This document shows positions 1 through 8,731 of a stretch of 64,000 bases of DNA, in pieces. Source of the stretch: Kitasatospora aureofaciens (GTDB lineage: Bacteria; Actinomycetota; Actinomycetes; Streptomycetales; Streptomycetaceae); assembly GCA_000720845.1 (NCBI GenBank), contig JODU01000024.1:1-64000 (forward strand), given 5' to 3'. Position numbers and translations under genes: made by a program. Under the pieces are notes generated by a model. It made no database searches. It was not told the origin of the DNA and saw only the letters and a program-made list of their open reading frames with translations. Positions within the stretch are counted from its first letter, which is position 1. Each line of letters begins with the position of its first letter.

Positions 1-255
1 GATGACGGGCAGCGCGTCGGCGTCGTCCTGGGTGGGGCACGCCACACGCACGATCTGGCAGCCCGACGCCGTCAGCTCGGCGATCTGCTGGAGCGTGGCC
101 CCGATGTCGGAGGTGCGGGTGGTCGTCATCGACTGCACCGACACCGGGGCCCCGCCCCCGACCGCCACCGGCCCGACCTGGATCCGCCGCGACACGCGTC
201 GCTCGGCGATCGGCCGGACCGGTACCTCGGGGAGCCCCAAGGGGATGGCGGTCAT
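1..255 (-). CDS. ispG: IspG/GcpE (HMBPP synthase), N-terminal part only
   Basis: IspG is a cytosolic [4Fe-4S] enzyme that converts MEcPP to HMBPP in the MEP isoprenoid pathway. Only the first 85 codons lie in the window; the rest is beyond the left edge. The visible N-terminus carries VSVQSMTTT and GCQIVRVACP, both characteristic of IspG, and the cluster-binding cysteines would be in the missing part. The ATG at 255 sits 4 nt after the hpnH stop, so it is read as part of the hopanoid operon and would raise prenyl precursor supply for it. S. coelicolor is known to carry a second ispG elsewhere, so this may be a pathway-dedicated copy (inference). Confidence 0.9.
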   Translation of the reverse strand, partial: MTAIPLGLPEVPVRPIAERRVSRRIQVGPVAVGGGAPVSVQSMTTTRTSDIGATLQQIAELTASGCQIVRVACPTQDDADALPVI

Positions 256-259
256 GAGG

Positions 260-1282
260 TCACTCCCGGTTCGAGGAGACGGTCTCGCGCATGGCGCGCA
301 GGGACTCCTTGAGCGAACCCATGGTGGCCAGGACGGCGGTGGGCTCGTAGCCGCAGTGCGCCATGCAGTTGTCGCAGCGCGGGTCCTTGCCGCGGCCGTA
401 CTTGTCCCAGTCGGTGTCCTCGATCAGCTCCCGGTAGGTCGGGACGTACCCGTCGCTCATCAGGTAGCAGGGGCGCTGCCAGCCGAAGAGCGAGTAGTTC
501 GGGATCGCCCAGGCGGTGCACGGGAAGTCGACCTTGCCCTCGAGGAAGTCGAGGAACAGCGGGGAGTGGTTGAGGCGCCAGCGGGCGCGGTTGCCGCCCG
601 AGAAGGCCTTCCTGAACAGCTCGCGGGTCTGCTCCACGCCCAGGAAGTGCTCCTGGTCGGGTGCCTTCTCGTAGGCGTAGGCGGGCGAGATCATCATCTC
701 GTCGACCTTGAGGTCGTCGTTGAGGAAGTTGAGCACCTCGACGATGGTCTGCGGGGTGTCGGTGTTGAAGAAGGTCGAGTTGGTGGTCACCCGGAAGCCG
801 CGCCGCTTGGCCTCCTTGATGGCCTCCACGGCCTCGTCGAACACGCCCTCCTTGGCGACGGACTCGTCGTGCCGCTCCCGCAGCCCGTCGATGTGCACCG
901 CGAAGGCGAAGTACGGCGAGGGCGTGAACTTGTCCATCTTCTTGCGCATGAGCAGCGCGTTGGTGCAGAGGAAGACGTACTTCCGCTTGGCTACCAACTG
1001 CCGCACGATCTCGTCGATCTGGGGATGCATCAGCGGCTCGCCGCCGGCGATGGAGACCATCGGCGCCCCGGATTCGAGCACCGCCCCCACGGCCTGCGCG
1101 ACGGGCATGCGCTGCTTGAGCACCCCGGCCGGGTGCTGGATCTTCCCGCACCCCTCACACTTCAGGTTGCAGGCGAAGAGCGGCTCCAGCTCAACGATGA
1201 GCGGGAACTTGTCCCGTCGGCGAATCTTCTGTTCGGCCAGGTATGTAGCGACCTTGATGGACTGGCGCAGGGGCATGGCCAT
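260..1282 (-). CDS. hpnH: HpnH, radical SAM adenosylhopane synthase
   Basis: HpnH attaches a 5'-deoxyadenosyl group to hopene (diploptene) to give adenosylhopane, the first C35 hopanoid. The 340-residue protein has the radical SAM motif CNLKCEGC, with C38, C42 and C45 as cluster ligands, followed by the SAM-binding stretch SIAGGEPLMHP. A second cysteine group (CDNCMAHCGY) lies near the C-terminus. The ATG at 1282 is preceded by GGAGGT at about 8 nt. It follows hpnG by 6 nt and precedes ispG by 4 nt, so all three are co-transcribed. Length and motifs are full and normal. Confidence 0.95.
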   Translation of the reverse strand: MAMPLRQSIKVATYLAEQKIRRRDKFPLIVELEPLFACNLKCEGCGKIQHPAGVLKQRMPVAQAVGAVLESGAPMVSIAGGEPLMHPQIDEIVRQLVAKRKYVFLCTNALLMRKKMDKFTPSPYFAFAVHIDGLRERHDESVAKEGVFDEAVEAIKEAKRRGFRVTTNSTFFNTDTPQTIVEVLNFLNDDLKVDEMMISPAYAYEKAPDQEHFLGVEQTRELFRKAFSGGNRARWRLNHSPLFLDFLEGKVDFPCTAWAIPNYSLFGWQRPCYLMSDGYVPTYRELIEDTDWDKYGRGKDPRCDNCMAHCGYEPTAVLATMGSLKESLRAMRETVSSNRE

Positions 1283-1288
1283 CTGGGC

Positions 1289-1930
1289 TCACCTCCGGGG
1301 GAGCAACAAAGAACGGTGCCATTCGAAAAATGCGGGAAGAACGGATCGAAGAACACGGAAAGCCGATATTCCACCGCGCACGGTGCCGATCCGGACGAGT
1401 TCGTGTTCTGGAGCGTCCACGACCACTCGGACGGCCGCAACCGGGCGCGGGCCCGTGCGGACGGCGCTCAGGAGCGTGGCCGCGGACTCCATGTCCACGG
1501 CGATCGCGCCGGTCGCGAGCAGGTCGGCGCGTTCGGGACCGCGGACGACGTGGTCCGAGCCGGTCAGCGGCCCGGTGTGGACGGTGCGTCCCGGGACGGC
1601 TCGCGCGAGTTCCTTGACGAGCCGGTCGGTTGAGACGCAGGAGACGGTGGCGCGCGGGTCCCGGGTCTCCTCGGCGACGACCAGGTCGCCGGGGTGCATG
1701 CCGGGGGCCAGTCCCGCGCAGAAACCGGTGGCGAGTACGGCGGCGGACTCGAGCGCCGGGTCGGCGAGGACCCGGGTGACCGAGCGTTCGGCCGCCTTCG
1801 GGCCCATGCCGGTGCGCAGGACGGTGACCGGCCCGCCGGCCCCGGCGCGGTCGCCGGTGCGCAGGGCGAGGTGCTCGATGCCGAGCGCGCAGGCGATCAG
1901 CAGCGGGGACGGGCCGGTCTGCGGGGTCAT
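1289..1930 (-). CDS. hpnG: HpnG, hopanoid-associated nucleoside phosphorylase
   Basis: HpnG belongs to the purine/uridine phosphorylase superfamily and removes adenine from adenosylhopane to give ribosylhopane, the branch point to extended hopanoids. The 213-residue protein has the N-terminal ALGIEHLAL region, a glycine-rich TGFCAGLAPG segment and the VDMESAA motif, which contains the ribose-binding glutamate of this superfamily. The ATG at 1930 overlaps the shc stop by one base (TGATG), so its translation should be coupled to shc. It precedes hpnH by 6 nt. Confidence 0.88.
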   Translation of the reverse strand: MTPQTGPSPLLIACALGIEHLALRTGDRAGAGGPVTVLRTGMGPKAAERSVTRVLADPALESAAVLATGFCAGLAPGMHPGDLVVAEETRDPRATVSCVSTDRLVKELARAVPGRTVHTGPLTGSDHVVRGPERADLLATGAIAVDMESAATLLSAVRTGPRPVAAVRVVVDAPEHELVRIGTVRGGISAFRVLRSVLPAFFEWHRSLLLPRR

Positions 1931-3972
1931 CAGCTGCCCTTCACCTCGGCCGCGGCGGACTCGGCGGGGACCTCGGCCGCGCGGGTCTTCTTGGCGAAGG
2001 GTTCACCGTGGACGTACCGGCCCAGGGCGGTGAGCGGGAAGACCTGGCGGTAGAGGTGGTAGTTGATGGAGAAGTCCCACGGGAAGCCGGTGCCCGTGAA
2101 GTAGGGCTCGTCCCAGGAGCCGTCCTCCCGCTGGGTCGCCGCCAGCCACTCGATGCCGCGCTCCACGGCCCTGGACTCCCGCTCCCCCGCCGCCAGCAGG
2201 GCCATCAGCGCCCAGCCGGTCTGCGAGGCGGTCGAGGCGCCCCGGCCGCTCCACTCCCGGACGTAGCGGTAGGAGCGCAGGTCCTCGCCCCAGCCGCCGT
2301 CCTCGTTCTGGACGGACTCCAGCCAGCGCACCGCGCGCCGGATGGCCGGGTGCGAGGTGGGCAGTCCCGCCGCGGTCAGGGCGGGGATCACGGACCCGGT
2401 GCCGTAGACGTAGTTGACGCCCCAGCGGCCGAACCACGAGCCGTCCGCCTCCTGCGCGTCCAGGAGCCACTGGACGCCGCGGCGGGTGCGCGGGTCGTGG
2501 GCGAGGCCCTCGACGGCGAGCATCTCGACGACGTGCGCGGTGACGTCCGCGGACGGCGGGTCGATGACCTCGCCGAAGTCGCAGAACGGCAGCCGGTTGG
2601 GGAAGGAGCTGGTGTTGTCGACGTCGAAGGCGCCCCAGGCGCCGTTCTTGGACTGCATGCCGAGGTTCCAGCGCACCCCGCGGCCGATGGCCTTCTCCAC
2701 CCGCTCCGGGTCGTGGTGCTTGACCCGGCGCAGGGCCAGCACCACCTCGGCGGTGTCGTCGATGTCGGGGTAGTTGTCGTTGTGGAACTCGAACGCCCAG
2801 CCGCCGGGCGGGAGTCCGGGGCGCTTCACCGACCAGTCGCCGGGGCGCACGATCTGTTCGCCGAGCATCCAGTCGGAGGCCTTGACGAGCTGCGGGTGGT
2901 CCTCGGGCACCCCCGCGTCGGCCAGCGCGATGGTGGCCAGGCAGGTGTCCCACACCGGGGACTGGCAGGCCTCGATCATCCGGGCCCCGTCCTCGCGCCA
3001 CACGGCGAAACGGTCCAGCGACTCCAGGCCCGCGCGCATCACGGGGTGTTCGAGGTCGTAGCCGAGCAGGTAGAGGGCGATGACCGAGTAGACCGCCGGG
3101 GGCTGGATGCCGCCCCAGCAGCCGTCGTTCTCCTGCCGCTCGATGATCCAGCGGGCGGCGCTGTTCATCGCGGCCCGGCGCAGGCGGCGCGGGGCGACCT
3201 TGCGGTAGGCGTGCAGGGCCTTGTCGATGCGCTGGAAGGCGCCGTCCCAGCTGGCCGCGGGTGCCAGTGGGCGCGGGGGGTTGGGCCGGGCCGGGTCGGT
3301 GTGCAGTTCGTCCAGCGGGAACGGCGCGGGGCGCACCGGCCGCTTCGCGGAGACGATGGTGAGCGGCACGATGGTCTGCCGGGCCCAGCAGCCGAAGTCG
3401 TAGATGTTGAGCGGGACCCAGGTGGGGAAGTAGATGAGCTCCGGCGGGAGTTCGGGCAGGTCGTCCCATTTCCACCAGCCGAACAGGGCGAGCCAGATCC
3501 GGGTGAAGACCCGGGCGGAGGCGATGCCGCCGCGGGACCTGATCCACTCGGAGGCCCGCGCCATGTGGGGTGCGTCGGGCGCGTCGCCGGCCAGGCGGAG
3601 GGCGACGTAGGCCTCGATGGTGGTGGACAGTTCGCCGGGGCCGCCGTAGAAGGTGGCCCAGGTGCCGTCCTCGCGCTGCTCGCCGCGGATGAACAGGGCG
3701 GCGGCGCGGGTGGTCTCCGCGTCCTGGATGCCCAGGAACTGACGCAGGAGCAGGTCCTCGGCGTCCATCGTGACGTTCGTCTCGAGGTCGCCCTTCCACC
3801 AGCCCTGGGCGTCCTGCTGGGAGAGCAGGAAGTCGGTGGCGCGCCGAGTGGCGCGTGCGGCGGCTTCTGGTACCCCGGCCGCCGCGGCGGGGATCGTGAT
3901 GTCGGTTTCACTGGCCGAGGCTGCCAGGGGCCGCAGGGAGGCCCCGGTGCTTCCGTCGGTCGTCGCTGTCAT
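1930..3972 (-). CDS. shc: Squalene-hopene cyclase
   Basis: Shc is a monotopic membrane enzyme that cyclises squalene to hopene and hopanol in one step. The 680-residue protein has the catalytic acid motif DIDD at residues 403-406 (general DXDD) and several QW-type repeats with Gly-x-Trp cores, such as EDGTWATF, ENDGCWGG and EDGGWGED, which stiffen the alpha/alpha barrels. I chose the ATG at 3972: it has AAGGGGA upstream and gives the usual family length. An upstream extension of 25 codons is open but looks non-coding. A strong hairpin lies 49-81 nt upstream of the start, inside the operon. Confidence 0.96.
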   Translation of the reverse strand: MTATTDGSTGASLRPLAASASETDITIPAAAAGVPEAAARATRRATDFLLSQQDAQGWWKGDLETNVTMDAEDLLLRQFLGIQDAETTRAAALFIRGEQREDGTWATFYGGPGELSTTIEAYVALRLAGDAPDAPHMARASEWIRSRGGIASARVFTRIWLALFGWWKWDDLPELPPELIYFPTWVPLNIYDFGCWARQTIVPLTIVSAKRPVRPAPFPLDELHTDPARPNPPRPLAPAASWDGAFQRIDKALHAYRKVAPRRLRRAAMNSAARWIIERQENDGCWGGIQPPAVYSVIALYLLGYDLEHPVMRAGLESLDRFAVWREDGARMIEACQSPVWDTCLATIALADAGVPEDHPQLVKASDWMLGEQIVRPGDWSVKRPGLPPGGWAFEFHNDNYPDIDDTAEVVLALRRVKHHDPERVEKAIGRGVRWNLGMQSKNGAWGAFDVDNTSSFPNRLPFCDFGEVIDPPSADVTAHVVEMLAVEGLAHDPRTRRGVQWLLDAQEADGSWFGRWGVNYVYGTGSVIPALTAAGLPTSHPAIRRAVRWLESVQNEDGGWGEDLRSYRYVREWSGRGASTASQTGWALMALLAAGERESRAVERGIEWLAATQREDGSWDEPYFTGTGFPWDFSINYHLYRQVFPLTALGRYVHGEPFAKKTRAAEVPAESAAAEVKGS

Positions 3973-4020
3973 GGCTTCCCCTTCGTGCAGTGTGCGTGGT
4001 GCGTCTGCTGGGTCCGCCGT

Positions 4021-4053
4021 CGGCCGGTGCTCGTGTCTCCACGACACCGGCCG
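4021..4053 (-). promoter_or_regulatory. Hairpin upstream of shc inside the operon
   Basis: The 114-bp gap between the prenyl synthase stop and the shc start holds an inverted repeat: CGGCCGGTG plus TCGTG pair with CACGA plus CACCGGCCG, with one bulged base and a four-base loop. There is no T-run, so it is not an ordinary terminator. It could stabilise an mRNA end or attenuate between upstream and downstream genes (inference). Confidence 0.55.
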
Positions 4054-4086
4054 GCGACTACGCGAGGGCTATTCGACCGATAATGA

Positions 4087-5160
4087 TCATCTCTTTCGTA
4101 CGACGACGAAGTCCGCGAGTGCCGTGAACATCTCCCGCACCCGGTCGGGCATGTCGACGGCGTCGAGGGCTTCGATGGCGATGGTGTGCTGGCGGCGCGC
4201 CTCGTCGGCGGTCCACTCCCGCCCGCCCGCTTCCTCGATGAGGGCGGCGCGGGCCGCGAACTCCTCCTCGGAGAAGTTCGCGAAGTCACTGGCCTTGGCG
4301 TCGGCGGCGAGGATCTCGCCGAGCCGCTCGGAGGCGGGCCCCCCGGCCGCGAGGGCGGCGACGACCGGCAGCGACTTCTTGCGCTGGCGCAGGTCGCTCC
4401 AGGTCTGCTTGCCGGTGGCGTCCGGGTCGCCCCAGATGCCCAGCAGGTCGTCGACGGCCTGGAAGGCGAGGCCGAGGTGGTAGCCGTACCTCTCCAGGGT
4501 GTCGGCGGTGCGCTCGTCGGCGCCGCCGAGCACCGCGCCGATGGAACTGGCGGAGGCGAGCAGGGCGCCGGTCTTGTTGCCCTCCATCTCCAGGCACTCC
4601 TCGACGCTGACGCGGTCGCGGTGCTCGTAGGAGATGTCCTGGGCCTGACCGTCGATCAGGGCCCGGGTGGCGCTGGTGAGGCGGCGGGTGGCGCGGCCGG
4701 CCTCGACGGTGCCCAGTTCGAGCAGCACCTCGCCCGCCAGCGCGAACAGGGCGTCGCCGACCAGGATGGCCTGGGCGGGGCCGTGCACCTTCCAGACGGT
4801 GTCGCGGTGGCGGCGCTGCTCGTCGCCGTCCATCAGGTCGTCGTGCAGGAGGGAGAAGTTGTGCACCAGTTCCACGGCCACCGCGCCGGGCACGCCGACC
4901 TCGGGGGCGGCGCCGGTCACCTCGGCGGAGAGCACGGCGAGCGCGGGGCGGACGGCCTTTCCGCCGTCGCCGTGCGCGGGGTTGCCCTGGGCGTCGATCC
5001 AGCCGAAGTGGTAGGCGGCGACGGTGTCCATGGGAGGCGCCAGTCGGTCGACCGCCGCCCGCAGGACCGGCGTGGCCAGGGTCCGGCCGCGCTCCAGAAG
5101 CGCGGTCACGTCCACCGTGGTCCGTCGATCGGCCTTCGGGGCCGGGGGCACAGTGGGCAC
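4087..5160 (-). CDS. Polyprenyl (farnesyl/geranylgeranyl) diphosphate synthase
   Basis: This is a class I trans-isoprenyl diphosphate synthase that should condense IPP with an allylic diphosphate and feed FPP to HpnC/HpnD. Both aspartate-rich motifs are present: LLHDDLMDGDE (DDxxD, Mg2+/allylic site) and FQAVDDLLGIWGD. GNKTGALL and a C-terminal RKKSLPVV stretch are typical. Product chain length cannot be read safely from sequence. I chose the GTG at 5160 because GGAGGAA lies 6 nt upstream (357 residues). An in-frame GTG at 5223 that overlaps the hpnE stop (GTGA) is the alternative and would add 21 residues. Confidence 0.9.
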   Translation of the reverse strand: MPTVPPAPKADRRTTVDVTALLERGRTLATPVLRAAVDRLAPPMDTVAAYHFGWIDAQGNPAHGDGGKAVRPALAVLSAEVTGAAPEVGVPGAVAVELVHNFSLLHDDLMDGDEQRRHRDTVWKVHGPAQAILVGDALFALAGEVLLELGTVEAGRATRRLTSATRALIDGQAQDISYEHRDRVSVEECLEMEGNKTGALLASASSIGAVLGGADERTADTLERYGYHLGLAFQAVDDLLGIWGDPDATGKQTWSDLRQRKKSLPVVAALAAGGPASERLGEILAADAKASDFANFSEEEFAARAALIEEAGGREWTADEARRQHTIAIEALDAVDMPDRVREMFTALADFVVVRKR

Positions 5161-5219
5161 AGTCTTTCCTCCAGTTGCGGTGCCGGGAGTGCGGGATCCG
5201 GTCCCGCGTGGATCGGCTT

Positions 5220-6656
5220 TCACGCCGCCTCCTCGAAGAAATCGGGAAGGAGGCCGCGGGACCGGCCCGGGGTGCCGAGCGCGGCGGCCACCGCTCCGAC
5301 ACCGCTGCGAACCGCACTCTCCATGGTCGCGGGCCACCCGGTGGCGGTCCACGCCCCGGCCAGGTAGAGGCCGGGTGCCTTGGTGCGGGCGCCGGGCCTC
5401 AGGCGGCCGACGCCGGGGGCGGGGGCGAACGTCGCCGTGCGCTCCCTGGTCACGAAGAAGTCCTTCACCTCGGCACCCCGGGTGCGGGGCAGCAGCCGCT
5501 CCAGTTCCGGCAGATACCGCTCGCGCAGCGCGGCCACGGGCTCGTCGATCTCGCTCTGCGCCGTCGACTGGGACAGCGCCAGGTACTGACCCTCCTTCAG
5601 TCCGGAGGCCTCGGTACGGTCGAACACCCACTGCACCGGCGTGCCCAGGGCCGTGAGGAAGGGCGTGGCGAGCACCTTGCGGTCGTAGACCACGTGGATG
5701 TTGAGGATCGGCGCGGTGCCGATCCGCAGAAGATTCTCCGGGGCGTCCAGCGCGCCGTCCGGCAGCAGGTCGTGGGCCTCGCGCTGGGGTACGGCGAGGA
5801 CGACCGCGTCCGCTTCGAGCGTCTCGCCGGGAACCTGAACGCTCCAGCCGCCGTTCTCGTTCAAGGAGACGGAGGTGACGCGTGTACGGACCTCGGTACG
5901 GACGCCCGCGGAGTCGAGCGCCTTGCGGGCCAGCCGGTCGTGCAGTTCGCCCAGCGGGACACGGGCCCATCCGATGTCGGCCGCTCCCGGGTCGGACAGC
6001 AGACCGGTCTTGAACACCATCGCGGCGAGCCCCAGCGAGGCGTCGCCCGCGACCGCGTTGAGGGTGGCGACCCCGACCAGGTCCCACAGGGCCTCGACGG
6101 CACGCGCCGACTGGCCGTGCGCGGTCAGCCAGCTGCCGAAGTCCTGGGTGTCCAGGGTCGGATCGGCGAGGTCGAGCCCCTTCAGCGCGAGCGCGGCACG
6201 TCCCACCGAGGCGCGCTCGGCCAGGGAGAGGTGCGGGTAGGCCGCCAGGCTGCGCCCCAGGTGCAGGGGCACCGGGAGCGCGTCGCGCCGCAGTCTGCCG
6301 AGCCGGTTGCCCTCAGGCCGCGCCAGGTCGACCACGGGCACGTCGAGACGGTCCTGCACCGGTGCGAGCGCCGCTCCGCCGATCCGGTCGAGGAACCACC
6401 GGTAGGCGGTGCAGCAGCGCAGGTACACGTGCTGGCCGTTGTCGACGGTGAGGTCGCCGCGCTGGAAGGAGAAGGCCAGCCCGCCCAGCCGGGGGCGTCC
6501 TTCGAGCAGGGTGACGCGCACGCCGGCGTCGGCGAGTGCGAGCGCGGTGGTGACCCCGGCGAGTCCGCCGCCGACCACGACGGCGTGCCCTCCGGGGCCG
6601 AGGCCCGAGACGTCCGCGAGCGGCCCGCCCTCGCGCGTGCCGTTGCCCTGCGTCAT
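5220..6656 (-). CDS. hpnE: HpnE, hydroxysqualene dehydroxylase (FAD-dependent)
   Basis: HpnE reduces hydroxysqualene to squalene, the third step of the HpnC-HpnD-HpnE route. The 478-residue flavoprotein has an N-terminal Rossmann motif (VVVGGGLAGVTTALALA) followed by an acidic ribose-binding end, then the phytoene-desaturase-like GQHVYLRCC region. It ends in a C-terminal FAD-binding segment (GLYLAGAWTATGWPATME). Start ATG at 6656 with GGAAGGG about 7 nt upstream. A 154-bp spacer separates it from hpnD, unusually long for this operon, and I found no gene in it. Confidence 0.93.
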   Translation of the reverse strand: MTQGNGTREGGPLADVSGLGPGGHAVVVGGGLAGVTTALALADAGVRVTLLEGRPRLGGLAFSFQRGDLTVDNGQHVYLRCCTAYRWFLDRIGGAALAPVQDRLDVPVVDLARPEGNRLGRLRRDALPVPLHLGRSLAAYPHLSLAERASVGRAALALKGLDLADPTLDTQDFGSWLTAHGQSARAVEALWDLVGVATLNAVAGDASLGLAAMVFKTGLLSDPGAADIGWARVPLGELHDRLARKALDSAGVRTEVRTRVTSVSLNENGGWSVQVPGETLEADAVVLAVPQREAHDLLPDGALDAPENLLRIGTAPILNIHVVYDRKVLATPFLTALGTPVQWVFDRTEASGLKEGQYLALSQSTAQSEIDEPVAALRERYLPELERLLPRTRGAEVKDFFVTRERTATFAPAPGVGRLRPGARTKAPGLYLAGAWTATGWPATMESAVRSGVGAVAAALGTPGRSRGLLPDFFEEAA

Positions 6657-6810
6657 GGTGCGCCCTTCCCTGTCCGGTCGCCGTGGTGGGTGAACGGCGT
6701 ACGGCCGACCGTCTCAGTCAGGGACGCCGACCGCCACCGCAGGGTTGCCCGCCGCTGCCCGCCGCCGGTGTTGTGCGGGTCCCGGGTGACGAGTGTGCCC
6801 GGTGTGTCCA

Positions 6811-7761
6811 TCAGGCGCGCCTCCTGACGGTCCGCCGGGTGACGTGCCGGGTGTCGATGCCGGACAGACCGCGCACGGCGACGTACGCCTTCTCGCGTCC
6901 GGGCAGGGAGACCCGGCCGCGCAGCACGGCCTCGGGGTCGCGCTCGATGCGGTCCAGGAGGCGGCGGTAGATGCCGGCCATGGCGGCCACGCAGGCGCCG
7001 CTGCGCCGGTCGAGCATGGGCAGCAGCCGGTAGCCCTCGGCGAAAAGGGCGCGGGCCCGACGCACTTCGAAGTGCACGAGGCCCGCGAAGTCGGAGCCCT
7101 CGGGTGGCGTCGGTCCGTTGAAGCCGGCCGAGCAGCCGAACTTGGCGAGGTCGTCGGCGGGCAGGTAGGTACGGCCGCCCTCGGCGTCCTCCCGGACGTC
7201 GCGCAGGATGTTGGTGAGCTGGAGCGCGAGCCCGAGCGTGTCGGCGTACTCGGGCGCGCGCTCGGCGCCGCGCGCCCCCGGTTCGGTGCCGAACACGCCG
7301 AGGGAGAGCCGTCCGATGGCGCCCGCCACGCAGCGGCAGTAGACCTTCAGGTCGTCCCAGGTCTCGTAGGTCTCGCCGCGCAGGTCCATCTGGACGCCGT
7401 CGATCAGCTCGTCGAGGCCGCCGAGCGGGATCGGGAACTGCCGGGCCGCGTGGGCGAGGGCCACGGCGACCGGGTCGGTGTCGTCCTCGTCGACCGCGCC
7501 GTCGTGGATCCGGGCGAGGACGGCCCGGGTCTCGTCCAGCCGGGCGACCTTGACGTCGTCCGCCAGCACTCCGTCGCCGATGTCGTCGACCCGGCGCGAG
7601 AACGCGTACAGCGCGGACATCGCCCGCCGCTTGGGCGTCGGCAGCAGCCGGATGCCGTAGGCGAAGTTGCGTGCCTGCTGACCGGTGACGGCCTCGCAGT
7701 AGCTGTAGGCGGCGAGCACCGGTGCCGACATGTTCGCTGACGACTCCACGGACCCGATCAC
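6811..7761 (-). CDS. hpnD: HpnD, presqualene diphosphate synthase
   Basis: HpnD joins two farnesyl diphosphates to presqualene diphosphate. The 316-residue protein is of the squalene/phytoene synthase fold, with both aspartate-rich motifs: SRRVDDIGD early and LTNILRDVREDAEGGRTYLP later. The GTG start at 7761 overlaps the hpnC stop (GTGA) and has GAGGAGAG just upstream. A downstream ATG (MSAPVL) is a possible alternative. It is a paralogue of the adjacent hpnC and is distinguished from it by the LRDVREDA motif. Confidence 0.92.
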   Translation of the reverse strand: MIGSVESSANMSAPVLAAYSYCEAVTGQQARNFAYGIRLLPTPKRRAMSALYAFSRRVDDIGDGVLADDVKVARLDETRAVLARIHDGAVDEDDTDPVAVALAHAARQFPIPLGGLDELIDGVQMDLRGETYETWDDLKVYCRCVAGAIGRLSLGVFGTEPGARGAERAPEYADTLGLALQLTNILRDVREDAEGGRTYLPADDLAKFGCSAGFNGPTPPEGSDFAGLVHFEVRRARALFAEGYRLLPMLDRRSGACVAAMAGIYRRLLDRIERDPEAVLRGRVSLPGREKAYVAVRGLSGIDTRHVTRRTVRRRA

Positions 7762-8669
7762 CCCTCTCCTCGCAGGACCACGCCCGCCTCGCGCAGCAAG
7801 TGGACCTTGCCTGACTTGGGCGGGCCGGGAAGTACGTCGTGATCCGCCGCGGCGATCGCGTTCAGCGCCGCCCTTCCCCCCGCCACGAAGCCCGCGAGGA
7901 GCAGCCGCAGCCTGCCGTGGACGCTACCCACCAGGGGGGCTCCTTCATTCAGCAGGTCGCGGGCGCGACCGGCCTCGTAGGCGATCAGGGCGCGCACGGA
8001 CGCGTTGGCGGTGGGCGCGGCGAGGTCCGTCTCCTGGACGTGGAAACGTTTCATGTCCTCGGCGGGCAGGTAGATCCGGTCCCGGCCGAGGTCCTCGGCG
8101 ACGTCCTGGAGGTGCTCGACGATCTGCAGGGCGGTGCAGATCTCGTCGGAGCGGCGGATCCGTTCGGGCGTCGAGGTGCCGGTGACGGCCAGGACGAGGC
8201 GGCCGACCGGGTTGGCGGACAGCTCGCAGTAGGCGAGGAGGTCGTCGTAGGTCTCGTACCGTGCGACCAGCTGGTCCTGGCGGTTGGCGGCGATCAGGCC
8301 CAGGAAGGGCTCGGGGGTCAGCGCGCGGCGGCGCACGGTGGGCGTCAGGCGGCGCAGCAGCGGGTGGCGGGGCGGGCCGTCGGAGCCGTCGAAGACCCTG
8401 CGCAGGTCCGTCTCGAAGGCGTCCAGCATCAGCAGGCGGTCGTCGGCGCGGTCCTCGGGGACGCCGAGGAGGCGGGCGTCCGCTCCGCCCGGGGCGAGGT
8501 CGCCGTCGCCGATGTCGTCGACGAGGCGGGCGAAGCCGTACACCGCCATGAGGTCGGTGCGCCAGGCGCGGGGCAGGAAGAAGGGGGCGACGGGGAAGTT
8601 CTCGTCGGCGGCCTTGGCGAGGGTGCCGCGCTCCGGGTCGACGGCGTGCGCCGTGTCGGTGGCCGTCAT
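7758..8669 (-). CDS. hpnC: HpnC, hydroxysqualene synthase
   Basis: HpnC converts presqualene diphosphate to hydroxysqualene. The 303-residue squalene/phytoene-synthase-type protein has FARLVDDIGD and the second motif VEHLQDVAEDLGRDRIYLP. First structural gene of the hopanoid operon. I chose the ATG at 8669, whose first four bases overlap the stop of a 21-codon leader reading frame (ATGA). Its own ribosome site is weak (CAGGG at about 11 nt). An in-frame GTG at 8699 without a ribosome site would add 10 residues. Confidence 0.92.
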   Translation of the reverse strand: MTATDTAHAVDPERGTLAKAADENFPVAPFFLPRAWRTDLMAVYGFARLVDDIGDGDLAPGGADARLLGVPEDRADDRLLMLDAFETDLRRVFDGSDGPPRHPLLRRLTPTVRRRALTPEPFLGLIAANRQDQLVARYETYDDLLAYCELSANPVGRLVLAVTGTSTPERIRRSDEICTALQIVEHLQDVAEDLGRDRIYLPAEDMKRFHVQETDLAAPTANASVRALIAYEAGRARDLLNEGAPLVGSVHGRLRLLLAGFVAGGRAALNAIAAADHDVLPGPPKSGKVHLLREAGVVLRGEG

Positions 8670-8731
8670 CGCGGGCTGCCCTGGGCGGGGACGGCGCACG
8701 CTTCGCGGAGCTGGGGAGTTTCCGTCGCCAT
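8666..8731 (-). CDS. Possible 21-codon leader peptide before hpnC
   Basis: An ATG at 8731 opens a 21-residue frame (MATETPQLREACAV...) that stops exactly at the hpnC start, with ATGA overlap. GGGAG lies 11 nt upstream of its ATG. The arrangement would couple hpnC translation to this leader and explain hpnC's weak ribosome site. The peptide has no run of a regulatory amino acid. It could also be chance reading of a 5' leader. Confidence 0.35.
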   Translation of the reverse strand: MATETPQLREACAVPAQGSPR

